DNA from: Opisthorchis felineus
Lineage: Eukaryota; Platyhelminthes; Trematoda; Opisthorchiida; Opisthorchiidae
Length of the DNA: 64,000 nt
Assembly: GCA_004794785.1 (NCBI GenBank)
Contig: SJOL01008778.1
Span: forward strand, 124,513-188,512
Reading direction: 5' to 3'
The first letter of the stretch is position 1. Each line of letters opens with the position of its first letter. This document shows, piece after piece, positions 34,761-48,274 of the stretch. The notes beneath the pieces are model-generated. The model was given only the letters and a program-made list of their open reading frames with translations. It ran no database searches and was not told the origin of the DNA. Made by a program: the position numbers and the translations under genes.

Positions 34761-37429
34761 GCTAAACAGCTAAGCCGCGTATGGGGCAGTCGCACGCTTC
34801 GGTATGGATCGCGTGACTCAGCCTAGCAAATTATTTGCAAGAGTTTGGCTTGTGGATGAATCGACTGCCGTTTGAGCTACCCCAAGATTAGGCTAGAATA
34901 CGCGGGGTGATTTAGAGATGCATTCTAGGTGGTATGAGTGGTCAGCTTGGTCGCCGATTAAATGCGATCTGTGCGTACTATAGACAGTGTTCACTCCGTC
35001 CAATGCCAGAGAAATTAAAGCGCATGCAAAAGATTCCTACCGCAACGTCAAATCACGGTTCTGGCGGATAAAAGCCTGTTGTGGTAAAACACAACGGATT
35101 TTTGCATCCTCTGTGGTGTTTCCACTGTTTTGTTTGTTTTGAAATGAAGGGTGTTTGAGTGGACCAAATATTGAGCTGGCGCGTTCAACGAGCAAAAATA
35201 AAGGGTGACGCAAACCGCAACACCAAAACCTGACTAGCTGTTAGGCGTATTGGTGGATGCCAGTGACAGTGGAATAACTGCTGCCTAAAATGATGATACG
35301 TCCCGCCCAATTGCCTACAACAACCAGAACAAGCCCTCTGCAAACAAAAACGAGCATCTCAATGGTTTGGGTGCTCAGAGTTTGCGAAATCGTATTGTTT
35401 CTGTGCCCATGCCAAACATAAAACCTGTAGTGATGTGTAACAGCCAAATACGCCTGGTAGCGACCAGTCCGTTTAGCTTCAAAGTTTGGGGAATCTATCC
35501 ATGTGGAGCAGCTTGTCAATGACCAGGAAAAGTGTCCCAGACGATCGTCCCTTGATCATCGGCTGGATGACGTCCCCACAAATTAGGGTACGTTGTTTAA
35601 TCAGGAGACAGTTGACAATAAGACGATTACCCCGGCGTCTCGTGAAGCGATCAAGCACCTAGAGACGAAATTGGAGCCAAAACCGGCACCAATTAAGCTG
35701 CGCATACTTTTTTATGCACAAGGTAGGTCTTGCTAGGCGATATACATCAGTGGTCGACTTGAACATGCGAAAGTTTGAGACACTCGATAACTGGCTATGC
35801 CACACTATCAGCCTCACATCGGTCGCTGTTTTGCGGCGTGCGAAGGAGATATGTATGATGATCGCGTACATGCCTGTATGGCAAAAACCTCGTCCGTATT
35901 CATCAGAACTGCTGAAAAACAAATGCCTGTGAGGGAAAACGCATTGACCGGGGGCTTGTTAAAACCGTTGATTGGTTATTTAATTTGGCTTCTTGTCATG
36001 TCTTCGTGGCCATTTGCAAGGCTTTGAGAATTTTAAAGTGAGCTGGTGTGTAAGTGGAGTCAATCTATGCTTAAATGCCGAGAAGTACTGTATTGCTATG
36101 TATCTGTATTGGAACTCGTCCGATGTGTGCACTAAATGAAATTCCAGAAAGTTCCTAATCCGCCACCCTCCGGTTAGTTGTTTGGACACTAAACCGTTCG
36201 GCTGTGTTCACCAGCTAAGATAAGGCCAAAGGGGAGGAGTATTGGTTTCACAACAGGGAGAGTTGTAGAAATAACCGTGATTGGTTCACTGAGGGGGCTT
36301 TTTCCCAGGTAATAAGTACAGCGGTCAAATGTCTGTGATCTTTCCAGTGCCTTTCACCAGATGCATTGGAGATAGCTGTGATAATCGCTAATTTGGTTTT
36401 GATGAGAGCTGTCTATGTGGACGGGTTGAAATGTCTTGCCCACATGAAAAAGGAAGGGCTTCAGGGCCGACAAAAAATACACCAATAAGGGAATGACTAC
36501 AAAGAATCTACCCTCATTTTTAGGCGCTTTGGGCCGCGACCCCCAAGGCTGCACTACCATAGTGTCGTGACTTACAAAGCGTACTTCAACCTTCGGCTGT
36601 GGTTGCGCAAACGCCCCGTACAACCGTTATTCACTCATTCTGGCTTGTTCGGGGTCTACAGTCACATGGTCCTCCAACTGAAGCGAAATTACTGATGACT
36701 TTACATTGGCCTGACTCTACCTGTGTCAATCTCCTCGTCTAACCCATATCAGGCCGCCACGGAAATGCGTATGCCCTGTCCAATTGCGGCAACCTTGACG
36801 ACCGTTACGGGGCTGTCCAGAAACTGAATTATGTCAGTGAAATGATGGCGTAGCACTGCCGTACCCAGCCTGATGGCACTCCCGCAACCACTTTCTTCAG
36901 AATCTCGAACGCAGCCTCTCGCCCACTCGAGCCTGTAATCGCAACCACAAACAAATTTTTCACCTGGCGCCAACCGCCTCATCCTGAACCGCTGAACATA
37001 TCGTTTGGATTTTACCAACCTAGTTCCCTGCCGAAATTTCGGTTTGCCTTTTCTACAAGTTCAATTCCATTTAGGGTGTTCGATTGGTCCTAGGCATTGG
37101 CACTATCTCCCCATCAAAATTACACTTTACACCTGACCTCCCTACAACAGTGACACCAGTGAGTCTACTCAGTTCCAAGTTAGACCATATTTTTGAGACT
37201 AAACTTGCCATTTGTCTCCAGATTGAATTCTTCAATCTCCATCTCTCTGCATTTTGTGACCCTAGCCATTTACTCAACCGCCCAAGGTCACTCATGGCCT
37301 GCAACAGTTTTCAGTTTTAGTTCCGGTCAGCAGGCTTCAGCTTTGGACGACTCGTACCTCATGCCGATTGTCTTCTTTTTTTCGGTTCCCACACTGGGGT
37401 AACTTTTCACGTAATAAGCATGCCCGTTG
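34761..37429. other. No recognised gene
   Basis: Minus-strand frames at 35241-35519, 35659-35922, 36354-36623 and 36749-37018 (87-92 codons each) are unusually evenly spaced. The last reads HHFTDIIQFLDSPVTVVKVA at its centre. None carries a domain I recognise and no splice model joins them. The part from about 37100 may belong to the retroelement that ends in the (ATT)n tail at 37527. Confidence 0.35.
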
Positions 37430-37527
37430 TGCTGTTACCTGCCGCGTTCAGGTTGTAACGACCTAATCATGCCTCAATCGACATGCCCTCTACAAGTTTG
37501 GAAATAAACCTATTATTATTATTATTA
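37430..37527 (+). mobile_element. (ATT)n-tailed retroelement 3' end, copy 2
   Basis: Ends TAATCATGCCTCAATCGACA...TTGGAAATAAACCT followed by ATT units. The ending is shared with 19784-19850 (opposite strand) and with the copy directly downstream. Confidence 0.7.
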
Positions 37528-37599
37528 CATGGGATAATGCCCACGGCTTGTGACGCTGCCCCTTTTCCACGCAATCCCCTGTACCCACAACCCCCTCGG

Positions 37600-37690
37600 T
37601 CATGCTTTTGTTCTGACTGTAGCATTGTGATCATGCCTGACGGTGTGTCATCCACCGGTTGGGAATAAACATTATTATTATTGTTATCAT
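37600..37690 (+). mobile_element. (ATT)n-tailed retroelement 3' end, copy 3
   Basis: GATCATGCCTGACGG...CCGGTTGGGAATAAAC followed by ATT units, about 160 bp after copy 2 and in the same orientation. Either two successive insertions of one family or a partial duplication of its 3' end. Confidence 0.65.
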
Positions 37691-38960
37691 TAATGCCGGC
37701 ACGGCGATTTATTCTCAAATATTTTTTGCCACAGACATCCGTGCCGAAAGGATTGCATAGTTCACATTGCGAGAGACGTTTGGCCATGAAACATAAGGTA
37801 AAATAGAGCGTACATGGATAGCTGGATTTGTAGCCTCTTTCAAATTAAAGTTTAGTCCTCTGGTAAGGACATCCCTTTCTAGAACAGTCGATTATTTGGT
37901 GGAGATTCCTGACAAACGCTCTGTCGCTGTCGGCGAAACCGCCATTCTTGCTGCTTCTGACCAGCCTCGGAAACTTGGTTCTGAAGTCCCTGGTCAGCTA
38001 GGAGACAGCAGTGACATCCGCCGAACTGGATGCGAATTTTCAAAATAAAACCCCGCCAGACTATTGTCCTGGTTATCATATGAACCTGAACCCTCAAGCT
38101 GCTCTCAAACAAAGAAAAGGGTGCACCTGAGAATAAAGGACACGTGAGCAAATTCGATCATACAGACAAAGCGAAGAACCGCTCTGCAACGTTACCACGT
38201 ATCTCCTTCTAGGGGATAGGCTAAGCCAAAAATCTGCGGAGTCCAATATCATCCTGAAGCGACTGAATGACCTCCAGACGAGTACAACCGAGGAAGTTTT
38301 GTGAGTTGGAGCCAATCCAATATTCCACGCCTACGCGGACCTCCAAGAGTAGACAGGGAAAGCACAGCTGCGGCCAATAGTATCGATTCTAGAAGCACCA
38401 GTCTGCAACCCTGCAAGCGAACAATCAGGAAAGAACAAATATCTCGTCAGCAAATCGTAACACTCAATGGAAAAAACTACACCTCTTTGATAAACCAAGA
38501 AACCTGACAACAGGATGAAACGACGGTCGCATTTAATTTGAGCTCACTGTTCACATCTGCGGACCTCCGATCCGCAAAGACGGCAGCCGATGAAATAGTA
38601 AGTAGTCGTAATCTCCAAGCGGATCTCTAGGAAAAGAAGACATCTGTAAATTGCTCGACCTCTGCCTGACCACCTAATTTGAATTCAACGGCAAATGCTA
38701 CTAACACGTGAGAGCAGTGAAAATGGATTCCCATATTTCGGGGTTCATCGCCGGGATGGCAATGCAAAAGCTGGAGAAGATCGTATTCCAGATACAACTT
38801 CCAAACTATGGATAGGTCGTCACCAAAAAACGAGCTGCAACGTACCATCCAACTAATAAACGGCGTATTCCATGACATCCAGTTCACGATGGAAGGAGAA
38901 AACAACAACAGACTGGCAGTGTTAAGTGCCTTCGTCACATGAGCATCAAATGGACAGGTG

Positions 38961-39353
38961 TAATAACGGTATTTTCCTCAGCTTAGTTCTCGGTCTGTGC
39001 CTCCCAAGCTAGCGCTCACGTCAAAACCAACCACCAAGGATGCACAAGGTATATTAACGCCCAAAACGAAGTCAAAAACATTTGTACAGCGCTTCGTATA
39101 TATAGTGTAAGCGGTGGCAACTTTCTGGAAATTCGGATTTCTTCTGGATGCGCCATTGGCAACCGGCATTTGGCCAATACTGCGTCATGCTTGGCTGTTG
39201 GGTCCAGAACTTCGACCAATCACATCTCGGCTTGATGCCGGGGTGGCAAGCGTCCCGAAATTTTGGCCAATCTTGCGCGGGGTAGGCTTCTCGGCCGTAG
39301 CAGCACCTGACTGCGAGCGGTAAAGCGGGATCCGTGTGGAATTCCGCCTAACA
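38961..39353. mobile_element. 393-bp nested insertion inside the Penelope-like element
   Basis: The element's reading breaks after PNGQ-like codons at 38960 and resumes at 39361 with TEFHRRPGHTEQIPNYHSN, which should follow directly. The intervening 393 bp are flanked by the 7-bp direct repeat ACAGGTG (38954-38960 and 39354-39360), as expected for a target-site duplication. The insert has no A-rich tail, no clear terminal inverted repeats, no box A/B pair and no RT motifs. It could be a small non-autonomous DNA element or a truncated retroelement. Confidence 0.75.
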
Positions 39354-40584
39354 ACAGGTGCAAACGGAATTCCACAGAAGGCCTGGGCATACGGAGCAAA
39401 TCCCAAACTACCACAGTAACCATCCAAACTGTCACAAACATTATTGCTTTCGGACACTACTACAGCGAGTTGAAACCCCTCGCAACACAGTGGAGTTCAA
39501 GGCAAAGTTAGAAGGAGGGATATACACTCTTGAAGAAACCGTCACCCAAGGGATTTCATCCGTGATCTCTGATAAACTGCAATTCGACCAACTCGACGAC
39601 CCAAAGACAGCGAAACAATCGCACTGCCATACAGTAAGAGCATTTCGGAGATGACTGAATGGATACTGCGACATTATTGTATAAGAGTGGCCCACAGACC
39701 AAAAAACACTGCGAAGAGCGCTATCGAAACTCAGGGGAAACCTAGCGCAACGAAAAGGACGAATATTATCTGCAAAATTCAGTGCGAGAGCTGCAAAAAG
39801 CACTACTCGGGACAGCCAGGGAGGAGGCCATCAACACAGGTTCGCCAATATAAGGCATGATTAACTCTAGCTCACCTCTCTACATGAAGACCGGAAAGGA
39901 CACAAATTCGAATGGATCCATATAAGCGTACCACAGCAAGCAAGAACAAACAAAGAACTCAACTTCATGGAGGCTTGGTACTCCACTGATGTATCAATAA
40001 ACGGACCCTGTCTATCAACCTCTGAGAACAGAAGAAACCCAGAACCATCAAACTCCGAGTCGAACAAGGAACCACAGTGGGACCCAGAAGAACTAAAACA
40101 AAAAGGTATCCAGGTTGAGAAGACAAATTAATTGGGTCGGAATTTCCAGCTCGCACCGAAGACCAATAAATGTGATAACCAAACGAGCCAAACTAATAAG
40201 AGCCCTTCAGAGATAATACACGCAAATCAACAAACCAGTCTCATGGGTGTAAACCCCATGTTGGAAATGGATCAATCAGGATGGAACCAGGAAACTACAC
40301 AAATTGAAGATACACCACTAACCAATACAAAAACAGGAGGGTGTACCAAGATGCAATATATATCACGAAAGGACCAGTTCAGACAGGAAAAATGGGCGAC
40401 AATTTCTGCATTTAGTAGAGCAATCGAACGCAAGAAACAAATCAACCAGATCAGGATCTGACCAATAAGACTCCGATTCAAATGATTATCAGGTTATAGT
40501 TTAAAGTTACTCTGCGAACTATACAAGCGCAAGCACAAATAGATGAACTACCCACCCAACAGCGCAATGATGATACCTACTCTA

Positions 40585-40660
40585 TTGGTGACGAAACGTC
40601 TGCAAGTCAGTTGACAAGCTCGGTGAACAGATCAACAGCCACCTGACCAATACCAAATAA
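40585..40660 (+). repeat. Penelope-like element 3' tail, copy 1
   Basis: Segment starting GGTGACGAAACGTCTGCAAG and ending with CAACAGCCACCTGACC, downstream of the coding part. Two related copies occur at 50831-50895 (minus) and 50935-51005 (plus), which ties this untranslated sequence to the element family. Confidence 0.75.
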
Positions 40661-40670
40661 TAAAAACTTT

Positions 40671-43600
40671 TGTTCGGAGTTGTTCGGTGGATTTACTTTG
40701 AGGCCAGCTAAATGAAAAATAGTCGTTCGTCATGCCGGCGCATTCACTATGATGATGGGCGGACAGCTTGGTGCCAGCCACATGAGGGTAGTGTCAGTAC
40801 CACAGAATATGCCAAAACAGAATGGTGATAATGGCTAAAAGCATAATGGATGGTGTCCCCATCCGTCGTACTGCTTTCACGGACCAAAGTAAGGTTCAGA
40901 GGTAGTTAGCCATGACCCGCCTGGAATCTCACAGAATATAGTGTTCGCGTCATCCTAGTTATGCTGGTTTATCTTAAAGACTAAGGATGTGAAGGGGAAG
41001 AATGCCTGAAATCTGGCCTAAAATACATCTGGGCAAAAAAATTACTGAAAAAGAGGGGGAGGTTGTTTAAGCCATGTGCTGATGAGAAGAACAAGCGTTG
41101 AGAAATTTCTTCCTAACACTCTCTTGTCGTTTTTTGTTGCTGTGTCGTTCTCTTGTGTCGTTCTCTTGAGAAACCAGTAGGCAAGTGTAAATCAACGCGA
41201 TGCATGTAAAGTGTAACCCTTGGACCTTAAAATGAATCAGGGTTGGTGGCCTTTATGTGCACACCACAAGCCCGGTTTCCGACAAATTCAAGGCGACAAG
41301 TTCTGTTCCTGATAAGTTTCTCTCTTTGCGACCGACGAAGGGTAGGCCGTTCTCAGTCAGCAATAAAGACTGTAGGAAGATATACGTTAATTTATTGCGC
41401 TTGATAAAACTTCTGCCCCAAACCTCAAATCTAGATTCCTAGGGTTCGAATATACTGCAGGTGATCCACGAAGGAGACGCCATGTGGACCTCAAAAGATT
41501 TTATGGAGTACTCGGGAGTATGGGCAATTTAGGGACTATGAAACGTACGGATGAGGAATGCAGTGGTCCTTACTGTAGATCTTTCGACCCAATGCGTCCT
41601 CTTGACAAAGTCATTACCACCGCGCAAACCTTGCGGCCCCTCATAGGCTTGCTCGCTCTGGCAAAGTTGGTGTAAAGATCATCTACCGTATCCAACGGAC
41701 ATGAGACTCATGCGAGACTGGTTGAACAATTATAATATAAACAGATTTAAATTCCTACGCATGAAATCTACAAGTCTCAAGAATACACTTTTTTTATAAA
41801 CACCCCATTCGAGATCATTTCGCAGGTATTAAACATAACCGGACAGTTCGTCAAGACAAAAAGATCGAGCCTGAGCGCTGTCTGCTTATGTGCCATCACA
41901 CCATAACTACAAGAGTTACAAGAAATCGAGAACGTTGCCCCATATTTCGTGCGTTTCAACAAGCCCAAAGAGTCCACACACTCGTCCGCTCAACGTGGCT
42001 TCCGATTAAACGTTATTATTTCCTGATGCTAAACTACCTGTAGGTTGAGTTTATAATCCCCCAGGAAACCTACACCTTCTGGTCTAAGACATAAACAAGG
42101 TAGTTATGTCACAGGCGCAGATCTTGTTGCTGCAGGTGAGTAGAAATTTTACTCCAAGAGAAATTGCAGGACATGTATCAACAACGAACAACTCTGTCCT
42201 CATTTCTACAGTCGCCCAATGGGTGAGGATAAAAGCTGAGTGGAACGGCTGACCAGAGGCTTTAAAACTGGCGTTGGTATCAAAATTCCAACACTTCTAT
42301 TTTTGGCCTAAAGCTCGTTCTTTCACGAGATAAGCAGATAGGCACTCGTTCTCTTCTTGCGAAATCACCACTTTTACCTCTCAAACGGCTCGAATACGTG
42401 TGAATTTATGTTTCACACCGCTATTTTAGGGTGCCATCGCAAATCTAGGTAAATTGACAAAAGCGTATTTGCAAACTAAGGTCTTCCGGTTTAACGTCAT
42501 GCACATAGTAGTTAGAATAAGTGACCTGGTAATTATTCAGCTATCGTTTCGGTTTGATCAACAAGAAAGCTAGATACATGCTTGGACGCAAAACTGCTCG
42601 GGCTATGGAAACATATTTGAGAGTATTTCTGACTTTCGTACGTAATATTAGCTGATACAGCGTAAAGAGAAACTCAGTCGACAGTCAAGTACACTGACAC
42701 AAATTTTGATTACACAAAGTTGTCAGAATAAGCAAAATATACAGAAATTTTCAAAGGTACACGGGTAGACATTTGAGGACGGAGCAACGGATCAAGCCTC
42801 TTTCGTCAGTAAGGTCTCTACCATTTTCTGTACGGCTTCAGCTAGTGTTCCCGCATTACGTTTCCTCCTGCTTGATACATACCACATTGTTTCTATTGTT
42901 AACCAAGAATACTGATTACCAGGCTTCTCAGATGACGCCATCAGGCAAAGGCCGCCTACGTTAGATGTAAAAAGTCAGCGGACTTCGGTGACATCTGGCA
43001 AATAGTTATGGCGGACTAGACCAGGAAATTCGAAAAACCGCTTTTATTTCTGGCAGTGTTGTCAAACCAATTGCTGGTCTTGGGGTTGCATCAGGTCATC
43101 TCCAGAAAATTACCGCTGGCAAAATAGTGGAAATAGGCTTGATTTAGGGATCCCGAATGGACTTATGAACAAACCCAGTCTTCATCTTCCTGAAAAGCTG
43201 CTAAACAGCCGTACATCTTTGGGAGATAGATCTCCAATGCAGACTTCACCGAACACATAGAAACTGCTGACCTAGGCCTTTCAAAAATCAACTATGTTGT
43301 TTGTCAAAACGATCATTTGGCGTGTATGTTCGTTTGTTCGTCCCACATATTGTGCTTGCCTACGAGGCCGCAAAAGAGCTTCCTAACTAAAAATGGGGAA
43401 CATAAAATTTGACTTCCGGATGGTGCCGTGATAACTGAGAGCTCCTGGTTAGTTAGCGTGCCAACTACACGCCGTCAGCTAGATTATGAGCGCAGTTTAC
43501 TAGCCACTAACAAGAATTGCAAGTATTTGCCAGTAAGCACAATGTCTAGAAGATATGCTATACTCTAGCTCACTTTTCCGCCGGAGATCGCGGCTAGGGG

Positions 43601-46107
43601 GCTCGGTGTCTGGTTTGAAGTAGTCCCAAAATGGCAGACCACAGCATTTTCAATACCGGGCCGTAATATGGGCCTTCTCGTATGTGGATGTTCACTAAGT
43701 GCTGCGACTGTTACCCTCGTCAGACCAATCATCAAACATGACACGCTTGCCTGCGTGTCGGCGACCAAAGCAGTTTTCACCAGAACGTGCTCAAAGGCTG
43801 ACCACATATGTGGTACCTAAATTCAGATATACACTACGTACAAAATCATACCGGAGCCTTATTTCGTGCGCTGTTGAATATAGGCGGTCAAGAATTTATC
43901 GTATTTCAACCTTCATAATGATATGCTTCCAGAAACTTCCCAAATGTTTACATTTTTATGGTAATGATACGCATCAGGAAGCGTCAGTGCGAAATGGATT
44001 TTTTTAAAGGTTTTTAACCAAAAATCCCTTTGTTCCACAGTTCTGCTTCTAAATATTACACAAATGTTCCACTGGTGCCGGTCCTACTTGCCGTGTTTGA
44101 GGCAGACGACCAGTCCACAGAACCATGGCGTCCTTGTTTTTGGAGATGGGAGCATGGCTATTAGAGAAGAAATAAAACTGTGTAAATTAGCCCTTGAGTA
44201 CTTGTTTGGAAGTTGTTCATTTTATCAAGGGAAGTGAATGTGATACCGAGGAAATTTGTGTGCCGCCCATTTGGTATCTGGCAGCAGAGAACAGAGGCCC
44301 ACTTTCCTCTTTTCGAGCTGCCAAAGTGGGTCAATGTGCTCATGAATTCCCCGCGATCGGTCACTTATTCAGTGATCGCCGAAGACAGACATGTCTGTGA
44401 ACAGGAAAGATTCGCTGAAGCAGGAAATATACCGCTACAAATGGGGAGGAAATTTTCCGGTGCGTTAACAGGTCGGATTTTTAGATTTTAGTTAGCAGTT
44501 CGCTTAGACTGCGTGGAAATACAGCCTCGGTTAGTGTTAAGGACGGCAGACCGATTAAGATGGCTAATATGTTAAGCAGGGTAATGTCCTTTTAAGAATC
44601 TATGTTTTGATATTCTGACGTGTATGCACCGTGGATGGCATCCAGTAGAGCGTACGATGGTGCACAAGTGAAACGTCCAAGTGACTGAGAGTATACCTGA
44701 AGCCAAATTGACTTCGGAAACGACTGGAAATCAGTTCACGGAGTTTGCTGTTGTAGTGGCCGATATTATTACCTATCACAGGTGTCCATAAAAATACTGT
44801 TCCACGAACAGCCTGATCGGAATGATGATGTGGAGAATTCAGGAATTCTCTGCAGAATTCTGAAGGATTTGTAGTTGCGGCTAAGTGGATGAACCACATG
44901 AGATTAAAGGAAGAGGCAGAAGTTCAGGATTGAAGCGAAATATTAATGAAATGAGACCGCTTTTTACCACAGATCTTGTTTTCAGTGAGAAAGCTGAATC
45001 TGGAATATACTTTTTTATTTGTGAAGATTTTGTGCGGGATTCGTATTGGTTAGCCGGGTGGAAATACCTCTGCCTTCTCCGTCGATGCAGTGTGTTATAG
45101 TTCCAATTAGTGTGAAAACACTGATATTGAAGTGATTTAAATTTGAAGAATGTTAGAATACAAAGTAGGCAAATTATCACAGTCTCTAGCCGAACCCGAC
45201 CAACTGTAAATAAGAACTCATGCTAAGGCAAGTGAATATCCAATTTAAATTTTGAGCTCATTGTTGACGAATAAGAATGTGTTCCGTAATCAGAACAGTG
45301 AAGTAGTTGTTTTCACTTTGTCATTCAAAAATTAGTCAAAATGCTCACAAAATATTCCAAAATACTACCAGAAGAGTACTTTAAGTACCACTGCGATCGT
45401 GGGTTTATTTTTGTATTATCTCGCTAATTACTGGCTGTCCAGGTCAAACGTAGGTGCCCCAAATGATGAAACATTTACAATATTCTTCCACCAAATTTGC
45501 CGTCCAAACTCAGAGTGAATCATATCCAGAATAGTATCAGTTTATTTGTCACCTGATGAGCTCAGTAAGAGCTCATGACTAAACACTCTATGTAACTGCG
45601 AACGATAACAGAGCAATACGCATGGTATCACTCCCTTCACATTCGTAGTAATAGATGTGCCCTTGCTACCCACTACCGCTGGTATTCTACCTAATCTACG
45701 ATAGACTTTATTGTAATACCACTTTGTCAAAAACGAGTTGAATCAGTCGATAAAACGTTGGTGTTCTCCACGAACTAGTTAAAGTCGTTTTCATTCTAAT
45801 AAGGATAGTCTACACGAAGGAGTCATGATAACGGAGATTGGTCTTCACGATCCCGGTGTACCAAATCAGTCCACTACTATCCGGATAAAATAAATTCCAC
45901 TACGGAAAACAAATAAGCTAACTGTGTCAGTTCCTAGGGTACATTTTCCTATGGCTACAGTTACGGCCAACAGATGGAGTAAACAGCTCAGTGGATCGCT
46001 ATAACCAACACTTAATTTAGCGAAATACATTCACTTGCGTACCAATTTGATTTTGACGGGAGACTCACCTGGAACCTAGCCGAATCCCTCATTTGTGATG
46101 TTCACTA
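40671..46107. other. No recognised feature
   Basis: About 5.4 kb. Frames reach 102 codons (43699-44007 plus) but none shows a family motif. I see no clear retroelement motif, SINE or R1 copy. Confidence 0.45.
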
Positions 46108-46240
46108 CTTTCATGCAATTTGGGTTCAAGCAGAACATAAGGTTGACGGAAGAGCGGAAACTAAGCCTACCTGATGAGTCCCAAGAAGGGGGAAACCGGT
46201 CGTGGGCTGTCGACGAGTTTTCAGCAACATTATGAGCAGT
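46108..46240 (-). repeat. Repeat R1, copy c
   Basis: Minus-strand copy: TGTTGCTGAAAACTCGTCGA, CAGCCCACGACCGGTTT, then a body ending GTTCTGCTTGAACCCAAATT. The same order is present in copy a at 8826. Confidence 0.75.
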
Positions 46241-47189
46241 GCATTACGTCAACACTTAATTTAGTTCGGAGGGTGGCATATAAAACTGACAAAGAACTAG
46301 TGTTAGTTTATAATGAGTTGGTATGCTTTTCCCAACTCATATCTCGTGCTACTTACATTGCAACAAGCGCTGCTGAGGTGAACGCGTCAAAATATCTCTT
46401 TTATAGGCTATTTCAGAGTTACTCATCCTACCACCGTATTTAGAAAACCTACTCACCTCGAATGTTCGCGAGGGTGACAACCAACAAGCCCCAAACTACC
46501 GGATATTAGACATTTTAAGCCACATATGTTATGGACCAATGTCGGGTTGCAGTGAATTAATGTGACAGTATACTGCGGATGAAGAAGCAATGAATGTTGG
46601 TAGTGAGAGGAGATTTTGGAATTTTCAATTGAGATTTGGTCCTGTAAGTGAGGCCAATCTATGATGAAAAGACAAGAAGTACTGTACAGCCGCTTCATCC
46701 TTGCTGGAAATCATAACCGGTGCGCATCTCACGAAATTCCAAGGAGTTTCGAATGCGCAACCCTCGGCCACAAGCGCCTGATCAGCAATGGGATGAGCTC
46801 GCACTTAGACAGGATATGGCGCTACTCATCCCTCCATAGGATAAGTCGTCGCTCGAGGAGCCAGTGGATCCCGTGACTGAAGGATGACAGACGATGAGGA
46901 TCTTGAGAAGTCATGGAAATCAATGACTTAACGGGAAAGGTTTTCCACACCTTTCAAGTTTTTGTTCATGTGTTTATATCTATTGTTAGCTATAACATTT
47001 GCCTACAAACTTGACTTGTTCTATCTCAGTGGGTGGAATATGACTGAATCCACTCAGTCTCTCTCGAGGGTCTGTGACATCTTCTGTGACATCTAATCCA
47101 AGCGTATCGAGACATTACGTAACCAAGAGTCTCCGGCATCTGGTCGTTCAATAACAATTCACTAACTTAATCCTTGTTAGCGCGTGGGT

Positions 47190-47680
47190 ACTTTTAACCT
47201 TAAGTTACTCGTTAAGTGACGGTTTCATGGACAGTTCACAGCTATTTCACAAAGAACTGTGGGTGTAATGTGGTTAAGCAACCATTAGTTACCCATATCT
47301 GAACATAATTGTTTCATCGTTATCTAGCCGTGAAATACCAGAGCGCTAGCTAGTTTGTGGGTAGATGCGGCAATTTAACCACCAGGTGGGTAGAATATGG
47401 TATAACAGGTTGTTCACGTCTCGGACCACAGGTCGGATATTTCTGTGATCTGAGTGGCACTTTGTGAATTCGGTTCAGTTCCAGAACAGTGCAGCCCTTA
47501 CCTGATGTCCGTAGTACGTGCGTTGTCATGGTAACGTAAAAGTGAAATAACCACGCGAAGAGTATTTCGTGAGCAGCCCACAGTTATTTGCCTGTAAGTC
47601 GTGGGTGATATAAAGTTAGCTTACCATAAAGTACCTGAGCAATACGGTGACTTACAGGTTTGACGATTTAGATAGTCACG
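47190..47680. repeat. Degenerate minisatellite, block 1
   Basis: Variants of a partly palindromic word (GTGGTTAA...TTAACCAC) recur every 30-40 bp, for example ATGTGGTTAAGCAACCA, AATTTAACCACCAGGTGGG and GTGAAATAACCACG. Units are too diverged to set a period by eye. Confidence 0.45.
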
Positions 47681-48274
47681 AACGAACTAAGGTTGCCGGC
47701 TATTTCGCTGGTACATAACCATAAAATGATCATGATGTGGTGTTTATTTTAACTACACGTACTGCTGGGACTAACGAGCTGAAGGGTACGCCGAGGAATC
47801 TCAGAAATGAAGGCAGCACTTCGTGGTAATCTAACCATATCCTATCGGAAAGAAGCGAAATCTCTCTAAGACTAACAACACAAATTTGTTTACGAAACGC
47901 AAGTCCCCAAGTCTCTAAATTGATAGTTTCTGCCCATTGGCTACAGAGCGATAAATGTTGCCAGTCGGTCTTAAAGATATCCAAACTACACGAGAGACAT
48001 TTTGGTTTAGCTATTTAAAAATATTGACCACTTGTGAAGACGGGCCACAGCCCGGAAATCATACCACATCCCGCACAGGATCTTATCCAGGGGATACCGT
48101 TACCTAAGGTCTTGGCCTTCTGAAAATGTGACGTGTACTCCAGATGTGAGATCTGTGAATTCTGTGAGTGGTCGACCGTTGGATTAATATGACAAATATC
48201 TCGTAGGCTTGTCAGTCCCTCGCTGGGTTATCGAAGATTGTAAAAACAAACCAGGAGCAACTGGGATTGGAGTG

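Larger units (their letters stand above)
38150..40670 (+). mobile_element. Penelope-like element (RT plus GIY-YIG), decayed
   Basis: Segments follow Penelope-like element order. Upstream RT motif IPRLRGPPRVDRE (38320-38360, family YGLPKVHKE). Then FNLSSLFTSADLRSAKTAAD (38535-38592, family YDVTSLFTSIP). Then KLLDLCL (38650). Then ELQRTIQLINGVFHDIQF (38832-38890), the stretch after the catalytic box; the YVDD box itself is missing at about 38812. Then YHSNHPNCHK (39408-39437) and IRVAHRPKNTAKSAI (39680-39730). The GIY-YIG endonuclease start is ICKIQCESCKKHYSGQPGRR (39767-39830); I is followed by C where Y is usual, and Y-S-G stands for YIG. A C-terminal EAWYSTDVSING (39969-40005) follows. Stops and frameshifts abound. 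The tail near 40585-40660 recurs at 50.8-51.0 kb. Such elements encode an RT related to telomerase and prime from DNA nicks. This copy cannot be active. Confidence 0.88.
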
